Shown here piece by piece: positions 48,062 through 60,918 of a stretch of 64,000 nt of DNA. The stretch spans positions 17,323,434 through 17,387,433 of the forward strand of contig OY987227.1 of assembly GCA_963920705.1 (NCBI GenBank), given 5' to 3'. The DNA comes from Odiellus spinosus. Lineage: Eukaryota; Arthropoda; Arachnida; Opiliones; Phalangiidae. The position numbers and the translations under genes are program-made. The notes under the pieces were generated by a model that saw nothing but the letters and a program-made list of their open reading frames with translations, was not told the origin of the DNA and made no database searches. Within the stretch, counting starts at the first letter, position 1. The number at the start of each line of letters is the position of its first letter.

Positions 48062-51000
48062 TTATTTGAGAACTTCTTCGAGAAAAGTAGAGTTTTTATT
48101 ACTAGGTGCGCTTTCGCTGCTTATTATAGGCGTGAATGTAGGCAACGCAGTCGAAAGTGGCCTCATAAGAGGATGATCATTCGCGTTCGTAACCGGGCCA
48201 GTCAAACTTCCTTTCGGGGGAGAGAAAAAGTCTAATTTAACCCCCGCCTTCGATGTACTGGACAAAGGTTTCCTCGAAGACATAAGAGAAGAGTTGGTTG
48301 GAGTAGAGCTGGCCATTGTTTCCAAAGGCATACGAGCCGGAACATTTGGGTTTGACTCGTTCTTTAAAAATTCCACGAATAATGTTGAGAATGACTATTT
48401 AGGATTAAAAAAAAAAAAAAAGTTTATAATTATGATTTAGAAAATTAGAAGACATCGTTTGCTAAAAACGTATTTGGCCAATATTTTTCTTGTGACTAAA
48501 AATCAATTGGCTGACAATTTAAAACTCTCCCTACAAAACTTCAGTATGTTTAAAATCAAATATACTTGATTGGGACTGGAAAAAACAGGTGTGGAAGTTC
48601 GAGGCATTGGTGCTGGAGGTTGAGGAGGAGTAGCTGGAACAACCTTCCCAATGATGGAAGAAATCCAACCACTTCTACTAGCGGATGTCGATAAGTGACC
48701 TGGATTTAATTCTCGTCCAATTTTCACCCCAGCCTTCTCCATCTCTAGTTGATTGAAATCTAAGATCCTCGCTAATAACCTAACGACTTCTGGTTTTTGA
48801 CTGGTCGGTGAAGAAAAGTAGCCAAGAACCAAGCTCTTCATGATTTGTCTAAGGAATTATATTGGATTTTCAGTAAATATTCCTCGTACTAAGGGGGTCA
48901 TCGCTTAAGTTATAATTACTTGTCAACTTTTCCTTCAGTTGTTGATTCGAGTTGTTGAATTTCGTCATGGGATTTTTGTAATAGACGCTGTTTTTCCAAT
49001 ACTAAGTTTAAAATAAAACTGAAATTAGTGTTTACGGAACAAAATATCAAACTATAGAAGTATTAAATTACATTAATTAACAAAATTTAAAAATTTCATC
49101 AGGCAGAAAACAAGTTGCCAGCGGCTGAATATCACACAAGTACTGGTGACTCAAAAATAAACCAGTACCTGATGTAATACTCAGATACGAACAACCATGC
49201 AAAATCATAAATCTAATACAAGTTTATAACAATAAAATAAAAACGAAAAAACTTGGAACTGAAAATAATATTAAAAATTATCATGCTGTAACGTATAATT
49301 AATATTTAATAAAAATTAAAAATTCACAATCGGATATCATCTGGAATCGGCGATATAAAAATACTAGTTTGAAATCAAAAATTATCGAGTATCCTAAAAT
49401 ATTAGAAAAAAAAAAAAAAAAAAACTAATCTCATGCGTCAATGCTTCTACCGTTTCTCTATAATTAATTAAAAAAACCGAACCACAATGCAGGTGCAGGA
49501 TATCCCGTATGTAAGAAGAAAATGAATAATAACCATGTTTCAAGTGGTGCAACCGTGAACTGTGTTAGTACAATCTCGCCTGGCACTATGGGGATCTTTC
49601 TGATTTCTCCCACAGTTACCAAGTGAGATTAGACCAAACGACAGTCAGACAGCCAATGCTTTTCTCCAAGTATCCAACCATATAAGGAATCATTTTGCAG
49701 TACATATATGTAAAACCAACCACATTTTTAATAACCATCCACTAATCTTCTTAAATTTAAGTATAACGATGCAATTTTTAAAAAGTGCGTGGTAGAACGA
49801 ACTTATCCAAACCATAGCTTAAAGACATGCGAACGAATGAACAGTTGAGATATTTACCTTCGTTTCTTAGCTCGTTTATGAGCTGCTCTTTCCTATCAAG
49901 TTGTTCACTTAGCCTAGACGCGGCGTCAAGGGCTTCCACAGTTTCTTTAAGACGAGCTTCTCGCTCAGTGATTCGAGCCTTCAAGGCTTCGATGTCCTTT
50001 TCTCTCTGGCGTAATTTTTCTTGGGTTGCCTTTGAAGCTTCGATTAGTTCTCTTCTATGTTCTCCTTGGATACATTCGAGAGCGGATTGTAGATTCGTGA
50101 TGGCGGCTTTTAGTTGCTGGATTTGATCTTCCAAACGGGAACACTGATCCAAAGCTGAATCGCGTTGCCTCAATACTTGGCTGAGTTGTTGCTGAAGACT
50201 GTCCACTCTGAACTGAGACTCTGTACTAGCGTTGGCTATGGCGTTTGAAGAAAGACTCGCTCTGTCTTCGGCGCTGGCTAGTTTTATTCTTAAAGCTTTT
50301 TCCCTATCTTCAGCCGACATAATTTCTTGAGTATAATTATCCTGAATCTAAATAAAAGGCCGCTTAGGTTTTTAATAGTATTTAATTTAAATAATATTTA
50401 CCTCTAATAAATGATTTCGAAGCCTATCCAATTCACTATGAAGCTTATCATTTTGTTCCTGAATCTTTTTTTGCTGGAGTGAAAAAAAAGGAAAGATATT
50501 TAAGAATGTATATGCAATTCAATTCTATAAGCGATCAAATCTTACTTCTCTTTGCTGATTCTTATTTTCTTGCTGTTGCTGACTTAGAGCCAACAATGCC
50601 TGGTCTCTTTCTAGAGTAATGGCTCCCATTTTTTCTTCAAGGACCGAAAAATCTTGCAACAACTGAGCCGACGAACCAGATCGTCCGCTCTCGTTGCTTT
50701 TCGCATCTTTCTCTTGGACCAACTGAACCAAAGTCGCCATCTTCTCCTTCATGGAATCCTTCTCGAATTGAGACTGTTTCACCGTCATGGACAAACTCTT
50801 GTTTTCCTCTTGCAGAGCTTCGTTTTCCATCCTCAATCTTTCTAAATCGTCGTTGCTACTAGCCCCTTCTTCCACAGTTTCTTTCAGCTTCATCTCGGCT
50901 TCGGATAACTTGAAAGAAACTTCGTCTAACCGATGCTGTAGAGTTTTAATCGTCTCTTCCTTGCGAGACAAAATTAAACCAGTTTCTTCCAAGGAATGGT

Positions 51001-54000
51001 TCAGTTGGTAAATCATTCGGTCCTTTTCGTTGATTAATTCTTCGTATTGTTTCAATTTTCCCCGGGAATCGTCCAGAGCTTTTTCTTTGCTCATCCATTC
51101 CTCTCGATTGACTTGAATGGTTTCGGAATTTTTATCAATTAGATCAGAATATTTGTGAGACAAATCCACTTGGTGCCTCTCCAGTTCAGTAACTCTTTGC
51201 TTTAGGGAGACAACTTCATTTTGAGTGTTGATTAGGGACTTTTGCTTTTCTTCAAACATCAAAGAAACCGACTGGTGTTGCTCTTTCAATGACATATAGT
51301 TTTGTTTCTCAGTCATCAACTGAGCATTCAAATTTTGCATTTCAGCGTGGTACATCAAGCTTTCCTGGTGTTTTTGATTCAGAAGTTTCGTGATCTGTTC
51401 CCTGTCACTCTGATACATTTGAAGTTGTTTCGTCAAATCGTCCTTTTCCGACATGAGTTTCTCCAGTTGAATATTTTCTGTAAAACTGAATTAGTATCCT
51501 TTCTCAAATTAGAGCTCAAAATAAACTTACCATCTTTTCCAGGGCTAGTTTGATGCATGACAGCCAACAAAGTTTCGTTCTTTTGCTTTAAGGCGTCAAT
51601 TTCCAAATCCTTGTCTTTAATAATTCTGGCTAGATTTTGAACAGCTTCTTTGGACATTTCATTTTCACTTTCAATCGACTTTTGTTGACTCAAATCACGA
51701 TTGTCCTTTGAAACAAATCTATTGTTAGCTTTAAACTAATAATATTGGGTCCACGTTTAACAATGCCTCACCTGTTGAAGCTTCGAAAAAGCTTGTTTCT
51801 CGGCCGAGACAACACCGAAAAGTCTATGAACTTCGGCTTTCAAGCCGCTACATTCCCTCGATTTTTCATTCAACACTGTCAATAACCTTTCCTTTTCACC
51901 TTCCAAAGATTTAATCAGCTCCATATTTTTATCTTGCCGAGCATCATCTTCGAAATTCATATCAGTACCGGCTGTGGACGATTGTAGAGCTTCAATCTTG
52001 GAATTTAGAGAAGCTATTTCGGCATCTTTCTGCCTTAAAACGTTTCTTAAATCGTTTACTCCCTTTTCTGACTCATCCCGCTCCTGTTTCTCCTCGACAG
52101 ACTTCGAAACCTCTTCCAACGCTAGAATTTGAGATTGCAAACTATCACGATTTGTCTGGACCTCCTTGAAAAGTTTTTCATTTTCATTAGCTTTATCCAT
52201 CCATTTAAGCAACTGCTGGGACATTTCTTCCCGGCTTCTTTCAAAGTCCACTCTTCTCTTATCTAGTTCACGTATTGTATCATCTTTTCGCGAGACTTCT
52301 TTCGAGATAGCGCTATTATTCTCGATAAGTTCCTTTATTTGACTCTCCAAGCTTTGTATAACATATTGCATCTCCAAAATCTTTTTCTCATTAGTTCTCG
52401 TCGTGTCTAGAGCCTCCTCGGACTGATCTTGGTCAGTTTCCATTTCTTCAATCCTATTCCTAAGTTCGTTAATAAGTCTTTCCTGTTGAATTATAATTTG
52501 CTCCATCTCTTCACTATTGGCTACGTTCGATACGCAAACCGTATCAGTGTTGTTCGTATCTAGATTTTCTTTTTCAGTTTGGGAAGAGAGGGTGTTCCGT
52601 TGTTCAATCTCAGTTTGAGTGTTCGAATCGATGGCTATTGTTTTAACCCGAGTTTCTTCTACTTTGGAAAGTATTTCCAATTTTTCTTTCAACTCGAGAA
52701 ATTTCTCTTCATTCTCCGCGATTTTCTTGGCGTGATTTTTCTCGGATTTTTCCAGGGAATCTTCTAAACCTTCCACTACGGCATTTCTTTGGTCTAATTG
52801 TTCTCTCATGTTCGAAGTTTCCATTTTTAACGATTCGATTTCACTTTTCAATTGATCCATTTCGCGAGCGTTTCCCCTAAGTTTGGTTCTTAAATCATCA
52901 GCTTCGTTTTGAAGATTCTCATTCTCCGAAGATATTTGTTGTATCATGGTGTTGGCGTCGGTATTCCCGCTGATAAACTCAGCAGTGTTGGTCGCGCCCA
53001 TTGGAGGATCCTTTTCTAAAACCATAGATTCCAATTCCTTCACTCTAACTTTCATTTCTCCCAATTCCTGTTCTAAGTTCGCGGAATCTCTCCTTTCATC
53101 ATTCGCCTCGTTATCCCTAATCTGAGAATTATTCTCGATCTGTTCTCTTAGCTTTTGAATTTCAATTCTCGAGACTTCGTTAGTCTTATTGGCTTCGTTC
53201 AAGAGAGCTGTCAACCGTTTATTATTGATCGTTAATTCTTCTTTGACAGTGAGAACGGCGTTAATTTCTTCTTGATGTTGACAATCAAGCTCTACCAAGC
53301 TACTGTCCAAACTCTCCTTCTCGCTCGACAATTCAGATATCTCCTCATCTTTTAATAATAACCTTGTTTCTGTTTTAAAAGTATCATTTTAACAATAATA
53401 TATAACGATGGCTGAGGGTTCAAATATTGTATCAGTAAATGGTCATCCATAAATGTTGAGACATTTAACCATACTTTTAAAGGGATCCTTAAACGTATCT
53501 TCCTGTGGATTCTTTTTGCAAAAGTTTCGAAATATTCGCTAGTTTCTAGGTACAAAGCTCATAATTTAAAATACTTGTTGGACGTTTAAATATCCCTTTT
53601 AAGGGATGGTAAAGAAGAAAATGAAGCGTTTTTTTATTGATGCTAATCAGAAAGTGTCTGAATTAAGTGCACAAAAAATCGTAAAACTTTTAATTTTTAA
53701 ATTAAATTAAAATTATAGATTTTTCTCCACCATTCTGATACATCATTTTTAATAGCAGATTCGATAAAAAACACTTAATTTTCATCTTCATCCTCCCCTT
53801 AAGACCAAAATTCTAACAATTTCGAGCTAAAAACCATGTCATCATTTATGGACGCCTCTATACTTGTAAAAAACAAACTATACCCAAATTTTTAATTTTA
53901 TCGTGTAACTTCTCATTTTCGTTATTGAGTGCTAGAATTTCTTCATTTTTTTCGTCAACAATATTTTCCGAGAAGTTTTCGGTTTGCGTATGAGAATCGT

Positions 54001-57000
54001 TTAATAATGGCAATGTTTTTAATAAATTAGTTTCTTCCTCTTTACGTCTTTCAACTTTCTAGTAAAAAAAAAAAAAAAAATATCTAACTTAAAATACTGG
54101 AAAATAGGTGTTAGATTCCTAAAGCACCAAAAAAATATATTGGTAATAAGAAAATTTATGCGCGGGACGAAACCAGAAACGTTTGTAATATAAACAACTC
54201 GAACATTCCAGGTCAAAATGGGGTCAAAAGTGAATATTTAAGTTTATAATTTACGGTAATTGGGATGATAATTTTTAAATAAAGAGGATCCGTTGAAAGG
54301 CGTTATTACTTCCTTAAACAATATATTATTGGGAAAAAAGGGTCCGCGGATAAAAAAAAACCCAATAAAATTAGAATCCAATAAATAAACCTCCGAAATT
54401 TCTCGAGTACAGACTAGAACATTTTATAATTAGTAATTTGATATAAAAAGTCGTAATATTCCTTAAAAGGGAGAATACGACCTAAAAAACATGTGATTAC
54501 AATCAAATATTAAAATATAAATAAATTTAAAACTTACCATCAAAATAGGCTTAGCTGGATTCATGGAGATATCTTTTAACTCGCCGTATAATGACTATCG
54601 ACCAATGGCATTGATCATGGAGATCCTGCATTCCCCATATAATAGCCATCGATCAATGTCATTGGTCGCTACTCCTTATATATGGGGAGTTCAGGTGATT
54701 TCCATGAATACAGCTAAGCCTATTTTCCTGGTAAGTTTTAAATTTATTTCTACTTTAATATTTGTTTTTAAAAAATTATTGTTAGATTAGGCCTATTTAA
54801 ACTATTTGGAATCGATAAAAAAATAACTTATTTTTAGGTTGCATTCTCCCTTTATGTAGTTACTGGAAAATTATAACACTACGATTTGTTTTAAAAAAAA
54901 TGAATATCTAGTGTATTTATACAGATATAGTTTGGATAGAAATATAATTATTCCAAGTAATATTTAGTTAAAAATAGGCAATTTTCCTGAACTGGAATCT
55001 CATGTTCTATATAAATCTAGTGAAGGTTGAAATATTTTGATTATCCCGAATTTACACTGCAATTCAAATCTAAACCAATTAGCTTCAGAGTTCAAAGGTA
55101 CAGTTTTCCTTTCAAATGTAATGTTTATTATTAAATTAGCATAATTTGAAACTAAAATCATAACGCGAATATTTTTGTTTGTTTGTTGAATTAAATGTTT
55201 TCAATATAAAAATAATAATTTATATATATTTGAATCGTCTAATCTCCCTGTTTACTGGTATTATTCAAAAGTTTTAAACTGTACGAAAAACAAGTTATAG
55301 GTATACTCTTCTAAATTTTAATATTTCATAAGGTATATACCGACTGGGAGGAGGTTGCGACGAATTTATTTACATTTATGCCTCGTCAACGCTGTACTGG
55401 TAAAAAACGTGTCGGCTTAATATTATAGGCCTCTCTTCGAAAAGTAATATACGCTCAAATATATACCCAACTCTCTTCAGCAGTCACGTAACACGATAGA
55501 AAAGAAAAGAAAAAAAAATATGGAAGGTATGGCGCATTAAATATGTTACTGTCAAGTCGGCTCTTTATTCCAAAGCACGTTCCTATAACGACCACCACCA
55601 AAGTCTCATTTGCCCTCTTTCAAAGTGGGTCAGAAACATAACATTCTTAGCTGTAGCTTCGTCTTCGTCTGTCTATTTAACATCGACATAACTCTTACAG
55701 AGTGTTAATTTTTTGTGTATAATCTTAAATGAATTACCGGTGTTAAAACTAAAACTAAAAAGGGGGTCAAAATCAAGTCTAGCCAATAAAGTAGCAAAAA
55801 TAAGCTTCGAACCAATCACCGGAGCGCCAAATTTAAAGCCGGGTTTTCACTGAGCATGGAAAAATCGGGCTAAAAAGGGAGAATGCAATAATAAGAGATT
55901 TTTTATCGATTCCTTATCGTTTAAATAGGCTTAATCCACCAGGAAAAAAAATTACAAACAAATATTGAATTAAAATAAATGGAGATTCTGAATTTCTTCG
56001 CGTTGAAAGGTCAGCGACTAATCGAATGTTGTTGGTAGTCTTATAGAGATCTCGCCTTAACGACTGGCCTTTGCTCATTGGTCGCTGACCCTTCAATGCG
56101 AATCTAACTAAGCCTATTTTCCGGTAAGTTTTAAATTTATTTCTAGTTTAATATTTGTTTGTAATTACTGGTGGATTAGGCTTATTTAAACGATAAGGAA
56201 TAGATAAAAAACCACGTGTTGTTCGGTTGCATTCTCTCTTATTTTAACATTCTACATTGATTTAAATTAACTTGTTATATAAGTCTATTATCCCTTAAAG
56301 TCAAAACTCACCTTCGGATAAGACCTTTTGGCCTACTTTTCAAGAAAATATCTTAGTGCGAACGTAGGTAATTATGTAAAGTCTAAATATCAATCGTATT
56401 TCATATCCTATCTCACCCCTCAACAAATATTTCGCTAAGCCTAAAAGGTAATATAAACTCAGGCGTCATAAACATTTCATCAGATATTTATGATTCAAAG
56501 TATTATGGCTAGGCATGCGAGAATTAAATGGTCCCTCTTCTCTCTCTTTCTTCTATAGCTTTTTTTATCAAATCTAGCGGTGTCATCTAGTCTTTTTTGG
56601 ATACTCCTAACCCTCCCTCTCTTATTACTTCTCCTATTTCCATAATTATCTAAACTCGTAAGAATCAGAACTGGAGATTCTTAAGCGGATAATATTTCAC
56701 GAAAAACTTCGTAAAGAAAAAGTAGTCATGACTATTTCCAATTCGCTTCGAATATAGTTCGGGGCTTTTAAAAGGTAGGCAATTCAAAAACGCTTCGAGT
56801 CTATTTAGAAAACAGACTTTCAACTTTGCTCCCATTTAACGTGAAAGAAAAATTTATTTTTATAAGCAATCGATGTAATAAAAAACCGTAACGGAAGAAC
56901 GTCTACGATTTACTGAAAAAAACGTTTAACACGCGTAGGAAATAGTCCCGTTCTCATTGAGAACAAATTTAAGGGAGAATGCAACCTAACAACAAGTGTT

Positions 57001-58133
57001 TTTTTTTATCGATTCCTTATCGTTTAAATAGGCCTAATCCAACAGTTTGAAAATTTACAAATTAAACTAGAAATAAATTTAGAACTTACAACCAAAATAG
57101 GCTTAGTTGGATTAATGGAGATATCCTGAACTCTCCATATAAGGACTCGCTTTTATGATCCTGGATTCCCCATATAAGAGCCATCGATCAATGTCATTGG
57201 TCGCTAGTTCGTATATGGGGAGTTCAGGTGATCTCCATGAATCCAGCTAAGCCGATTTTCCGGGTAAATTTTAAATTAATTTTAATATTTGTTTTTAATT
57301 TCTTTTACTCGTGGATTAGGCCTATTTAAACCACTTGTTTTTAGGTTGCATTCTCCATTTAAAGATTGGTATTCACCTGTAACCTTTCCGTTTGTAATTT
57401 CTCCAGTTGACGATTTAGTAGTTGAATTTGTTTCTCCTTTTCGCGTAATTGAGAAGTAAATTCTTCGTGCCTTTGCTGGTTGGCTGTTAACTCCGATTCC
57501 AATGTGGCCAGTCGATGACGTAAAGTTTGGTCATCGTCTTTGTCATTTCCTTCAACTGAAATAGCCGAAAGAAACCAAACAAAACAAATTTAAAATAAAT
57601 TGGATTTTTAAAATCTAAAATAATTTTCTCTGACGAAATTACCCCACTATTTCGCTTTTTTACGATGAAATTATTCGGTATACCAGGGTTCCCAAGTTTT
57701 CCCTGACCATTTCTAAACAATTTCCCAGATCAACATTTAATATTTTACATCAATCTACTCATATTCGCGAGATATTGGCAATGTACATTCTTCTTTGGGT
57801 GATTTGACACAGTCTACCAATCAGGGTCGATACTCGATAAGTTTGCTCAGAATATGAATAAATAATAAAAAATTTGGCGAATATTTTCAGCTTAAAAAAC
57901 TTATTTTCCTTTTATTACAGTTAAAAGGCAAACTTATCATTAATATTTCCTTAACCTGTATCGAAACTTTTTATTTCCCTGACCTTTTGGGTCAATTTTC
58001 AAATTCCCTGACTTTTCCAGGTTTTACAGGTCGTGTACGAACAGTGTCTTTTATTGGAACGTTTTCGCTAAGCTTTAGAATAATTCTACGTCATGAACCG
58101 AAAAAAATCAAACCAATATTACGCATATGCCTT

Positions 58134-58170
<37 letters not shown>

Positions 58171-59854
58171 CAGTCTCACTTTAAAATCAGTAAGGCTAAT
58201 TTTGGAGTGTAAGGAACATAATCTCATATTTTTTTTTTTATTTTATCACCCCTTTGGAGGAAAAAAGCCTCTGAAACTTTACTTTTATTCTTATACCACC
58301 TTGCTGATAACGTGGATAAGAGGATAAGGGTATATTGGGAGAGGCAACTTGAAGCCCCTATATATCTCTGTAAAGGAGGCTTGGGTGCCTCGCGCCAAAA
58401 TGACCTAACGTTCGTTATAACGGGTGAATGTTCTCGATTGGAAGAGTAAAATTGATGAGGGAAAGGTAAGGGTATAGGAAATTGTATAAACGAAAATAAT
58501 AATGGAAAGTAAAGTGTATATACTATACTCGGTATACAGATAGGAATAATTTTATGTCACACCGCGACAACGGCGCGCATTTACCATTTTCGGCTTGTTG
58601 AAATATCCGCAGCTGCTTCTCGAGGGTTTGCAAGCGTCCCTGATAAGAATTTTGCAGCTGAGACAGCCTCTCGTCGTGATGGTCTTGCAAAGCGGACATC
58701 TGTTGATGGTGCTGTTCCGACGTCTCTTGTAATTGACGGGACAATTCCTATTAAATAGGAAAAAAAAAAAAAAAAAACGCATCCCACAGGATATTTAATT
58801 ACTACGTTTACTAATAATGGAAAAGAGATTATAAAACTTTAACAATTAGAAAATGTTTAGTGTTTATAGACGGTCACCCGTCAAGTTTTATTTCTTAATA
58901 ATTCACCTTGAACTTTATTGAATTAGATGCGATGGTACTTATATTTTGAGATTTTCGACCCCGAAAGGTCTTTCTTTAATCCCTCTATCCATAATCTAAA
59001 TGCGCTTTATCATAAAATATATTCATTTCGAATAATTGTAAATGCGCATTATGCAGAAGTTGTCTAAAATATTCAGTGGATCATGATTTTTATGACTTTA
59101 CAGAGAACATTATCAATACTAAGTTAATTAGACTTAAACGTAATTCAATCTAATCAGAATCTAAAATTTTGAGATGCGTTCTGACTTCGCTTCTGAACAA
59201 TCAAATTGAATTTAAAAAATACTTCAAATATCAAACTTGTAATCAGCCTATCGTTAGTTTTATTATTATTATTATAATTTTTTTAACTAGCAAGGTTTGA
59301 ATATTTTCCAAGTTGGACAGTTAACCTTCTAATTATAATTAGAAGCGAAAAACGCATTTTGCCACGTGATCTCCGAGTTCTACGCATTTTGATAAAAAGA
59401 CAATAAAGAACTGAAGTTTGTGACTTTTGATATTATCAGAAGTATATAATAGGAAGTAGTATCAGATAGCCTTTTTTGGCAAGACGTCACTTCTTCAATT
59501 CTCGCGCTCTTGGCAGGAAACCGCGGATGAATACACAAAAAGTAGCACGCGAGACTTTGACAATAGAGTAAAGGGAGACTGAAACAGCCTGGCGCGCGAT
59601 TTCCCGCCAAATTTTAAGGTGCGAGCTAGTTTTTAAGAGACGTCTCCAACTACTAGTTAAAGGGGCTTTACCAACTTCCTTCTATTAACGTCTGATATTA
59701 TTAAAAACCTTTCAATATCCCTTTAAAATTACAAATACAGACATAATTAAAAAATGAACCTTACATCGTTTAGCGCCTGAAGTTTCTGTACGAGATTTTG
59801 TTCTCCGGTTTCTTGGGAATCAGAAACGAAAGGAATAGTTTCATCCGTCGATTG
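48062..59854 (-). CDS. TRIP11: GMAP-210 golgin (TRIP11), 3' part; N-terminus missing
   Basis: GMAP-210 is a long coiled-coil tether at the cis-Golgi: its N-terminus captures small vesicles and its C-terminal GRAB domain binds Arf1. Twelve exons: 59854-59765, 58747-58585, 57555-57377, 54058-53884, 53369-51772, 51705-51531, 51477-50546, 50473-50402, 50347-49858, 49001-48920, 48848-48566 and 48394-48062; phases join throughout, 4,572 bp (1,523 residues; human about 1,979). It is nearly all heptad coiled coil. Diagnostic strings: VQNLARIIKDKDLEIDAL, LDRLRNHLLE then TQEIMSAEDREKALRIK, EGKVDK, the GRAB region MKSLVLGYFSSPTSQKPEVV then RLLARILDFN, FSTLFVEFLKNES, and the tail LSTALPTFTPI. The first exon begins in mid-frame, so the ALPS-containing N-terminus lies upstream, probably beyond the window. 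The intron 54059-57376 contains three family A elements. Confidence 0.95.
49002..49857. other. GMAP-210 intron, 856 bp
   Basis: The intron between the exons ending ELRNEV and starting LEKQRLLQK. It is AT-rich with an A-run near 49409-49426; I see nothing else in it. Confidence 0.6.
54465..54854. mobile_element. family A foldback MITE in a GMAP-210 intron, copy 1
   Basis: Ends are AAAGGGAGAATACGACC and the inverse GGTTGCATTCTCCCTTT. The inner halves carry AAAATAGGCTTAGCTGGATT / CATGGAGAT and their inverse AATACAGCTAAGCCTATTTT. The left CCTTATCGTTTAAA block is degraded. No coding capacity. Confidence 0.8.
55874..56241. mobile_element. family A foldback MITE in a GMAP-210 intron, copy 2
   Basis: Left end AAAGGGAGAATGCAATAA with ATCGATTCCTTATCGTTTAA; right end TTAAACGATAAGGAATAGAT and CGGTTGCATTCTCTCTT. 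The inner part differs from the other copies (GGTCAGCGACTAATCG and its partner ATTGGTCGCTGACC), so the loop has been replaced or has diverged while staying palindromic. Confidence 0.82.
56970..57361. mobile_element. family A foldback MITE, copy 3, beside a splice donor
   Basis: Left end AAGGGAGAATGCAACCTAAC with ATCGATTCCTTATCGTTTAA; right end GTGGATTAGGCCTATTTAAA then AGGTTGCATTCTCCATTT. Inner halves TTCCCCATATAAGAGCCATC / CGTATATGGGGAGTTCAGG pair. The right end lies 15 bp from the GT donor (57376) of the GMAP-210 exon 57377-57555. Confidence 0.85.
57685..58030. repeat. CCCTGACTTTTCC-type repeat
   Basis: The left part has CAGGGTTCCCAAGTTTTCCC then TGACCATTTC; the right part has TTTCCCTGACCTTTTGGGTC and CCCTGACTTTTCCAGG. 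The same vocabulary appears at 32.6-32.7 kb. It lies in the GMAP-210 intron 57556-58584. The termini are not resolved. Confidence 0.5.
58137..58168. repeat. (AT)n microsatellite
   Basis: About 16 uninterrupted AT units within a GMAP-210 intron. Confidence 0.95.
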
Positions 59855-60559
59855 CTAATGAAAGAATCAAGAAAAAAAAAAAAAAGTCTACTTAGTTTTC
59901 TTTTGTATCTTTCCTCTGTAGCAAACACTTAAGATATAAGAATTAAAGAACAAAGGTGTTTCCGACGACGCGTTACGTAAAAATCTTACGAAAAATCCCT
60001 GCTGCACCCCTTATAAAGAAAGAAAAGAAAAAGAAAAAAAACTTCTTTTATTTCCGCGTTCTATTGCGAAATTGGAAACAATTTATGGCTTGATAGACAG
60101 GCCCAAAACGCGAGCTTTCGCTCGAATCTCAACTATAACATCGACAAAACCAAAAAATTGCCTTAAAGAAAATGATATCAGGTCGTAATTCAATTATACC
60201 GGTATATAAAAGATAAAACTAAATCTATAGACCTTTTTTTACATTCTAATAATCCACGATAGACGATAAATTTATCTAAAATTCTAAATTATAACGAAAT
60301 AAATATACAATTCCATATTGTACGTGTATGTCAAAAATTAATATATACATTTAACAATGGATTGCCGTCAAAGAAGGTGAATTTGTTATACATAACCTTT
60401 AGCTTGGAATAAGATTAAAATTAGCAAGGTTAAATGAAAGAGAGGGTGAAACGTAAAACCATTATATTAATTCTGACCATAAAGATAGTCAGAAACCAAT
60501 CACAAAACCGTTAGGGAGAGTTAGAGGTGAGAAAGTGGGGTGATTTTAAGGGGTTGATC

Positions 60560-60918
60560 AGTCCAAGTAATCGGTGTACAAGTCTATAGTTTTGACTGTA
60601 CTAAAGTGACTACTTAATTGAAGTAATCGCGATGTCAGTGTACAGATTTTACGGAAGTGGCAAAACTTAATTTTTAGCTCTGCCGCCGTCGAGATAATAA
60701 CTTTAAGCAGACGGCATAAGTCAATGGTAACGTAAAATTACTCCACGAACGACAGAAAGTCAAAACTAGGACTCGATCATTGACATGTCTGCTTCCGTTA
60801 AATCTGCACACCGATTACGTGTTTACGTAACTGATTACACGGCCTTTGGTAATATAAAGTACGTACTCAGTTGAGAAATAGCTATTTTTTTAATATAGTC
60901 AAAGCTACTAAATACCTC
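60560..60918. repeat. family F inverted-repeat element, copy 2
   Basis: The left arm (GTAATCGGTGTACAAGTC, ATAGTTTTGACTGTACTAAA) is inverse to the right arm (CACACCGATTACGTGTTTAC, TATAGTCAAAGCTACTAAA). The right arm matches the repeat at 11.57-11.66 kb (GATTACGTAACTGATTACA). It is a foldback of about 360 bp without coding capacity; the exact ends are unclear. Confidence 0.6.

Noticed and set aside
49827-51553. Open frames on the + strand opposite GMAP-210 exons
   Set aside because: Antisense shadows of heptad-repeat coding sequence.
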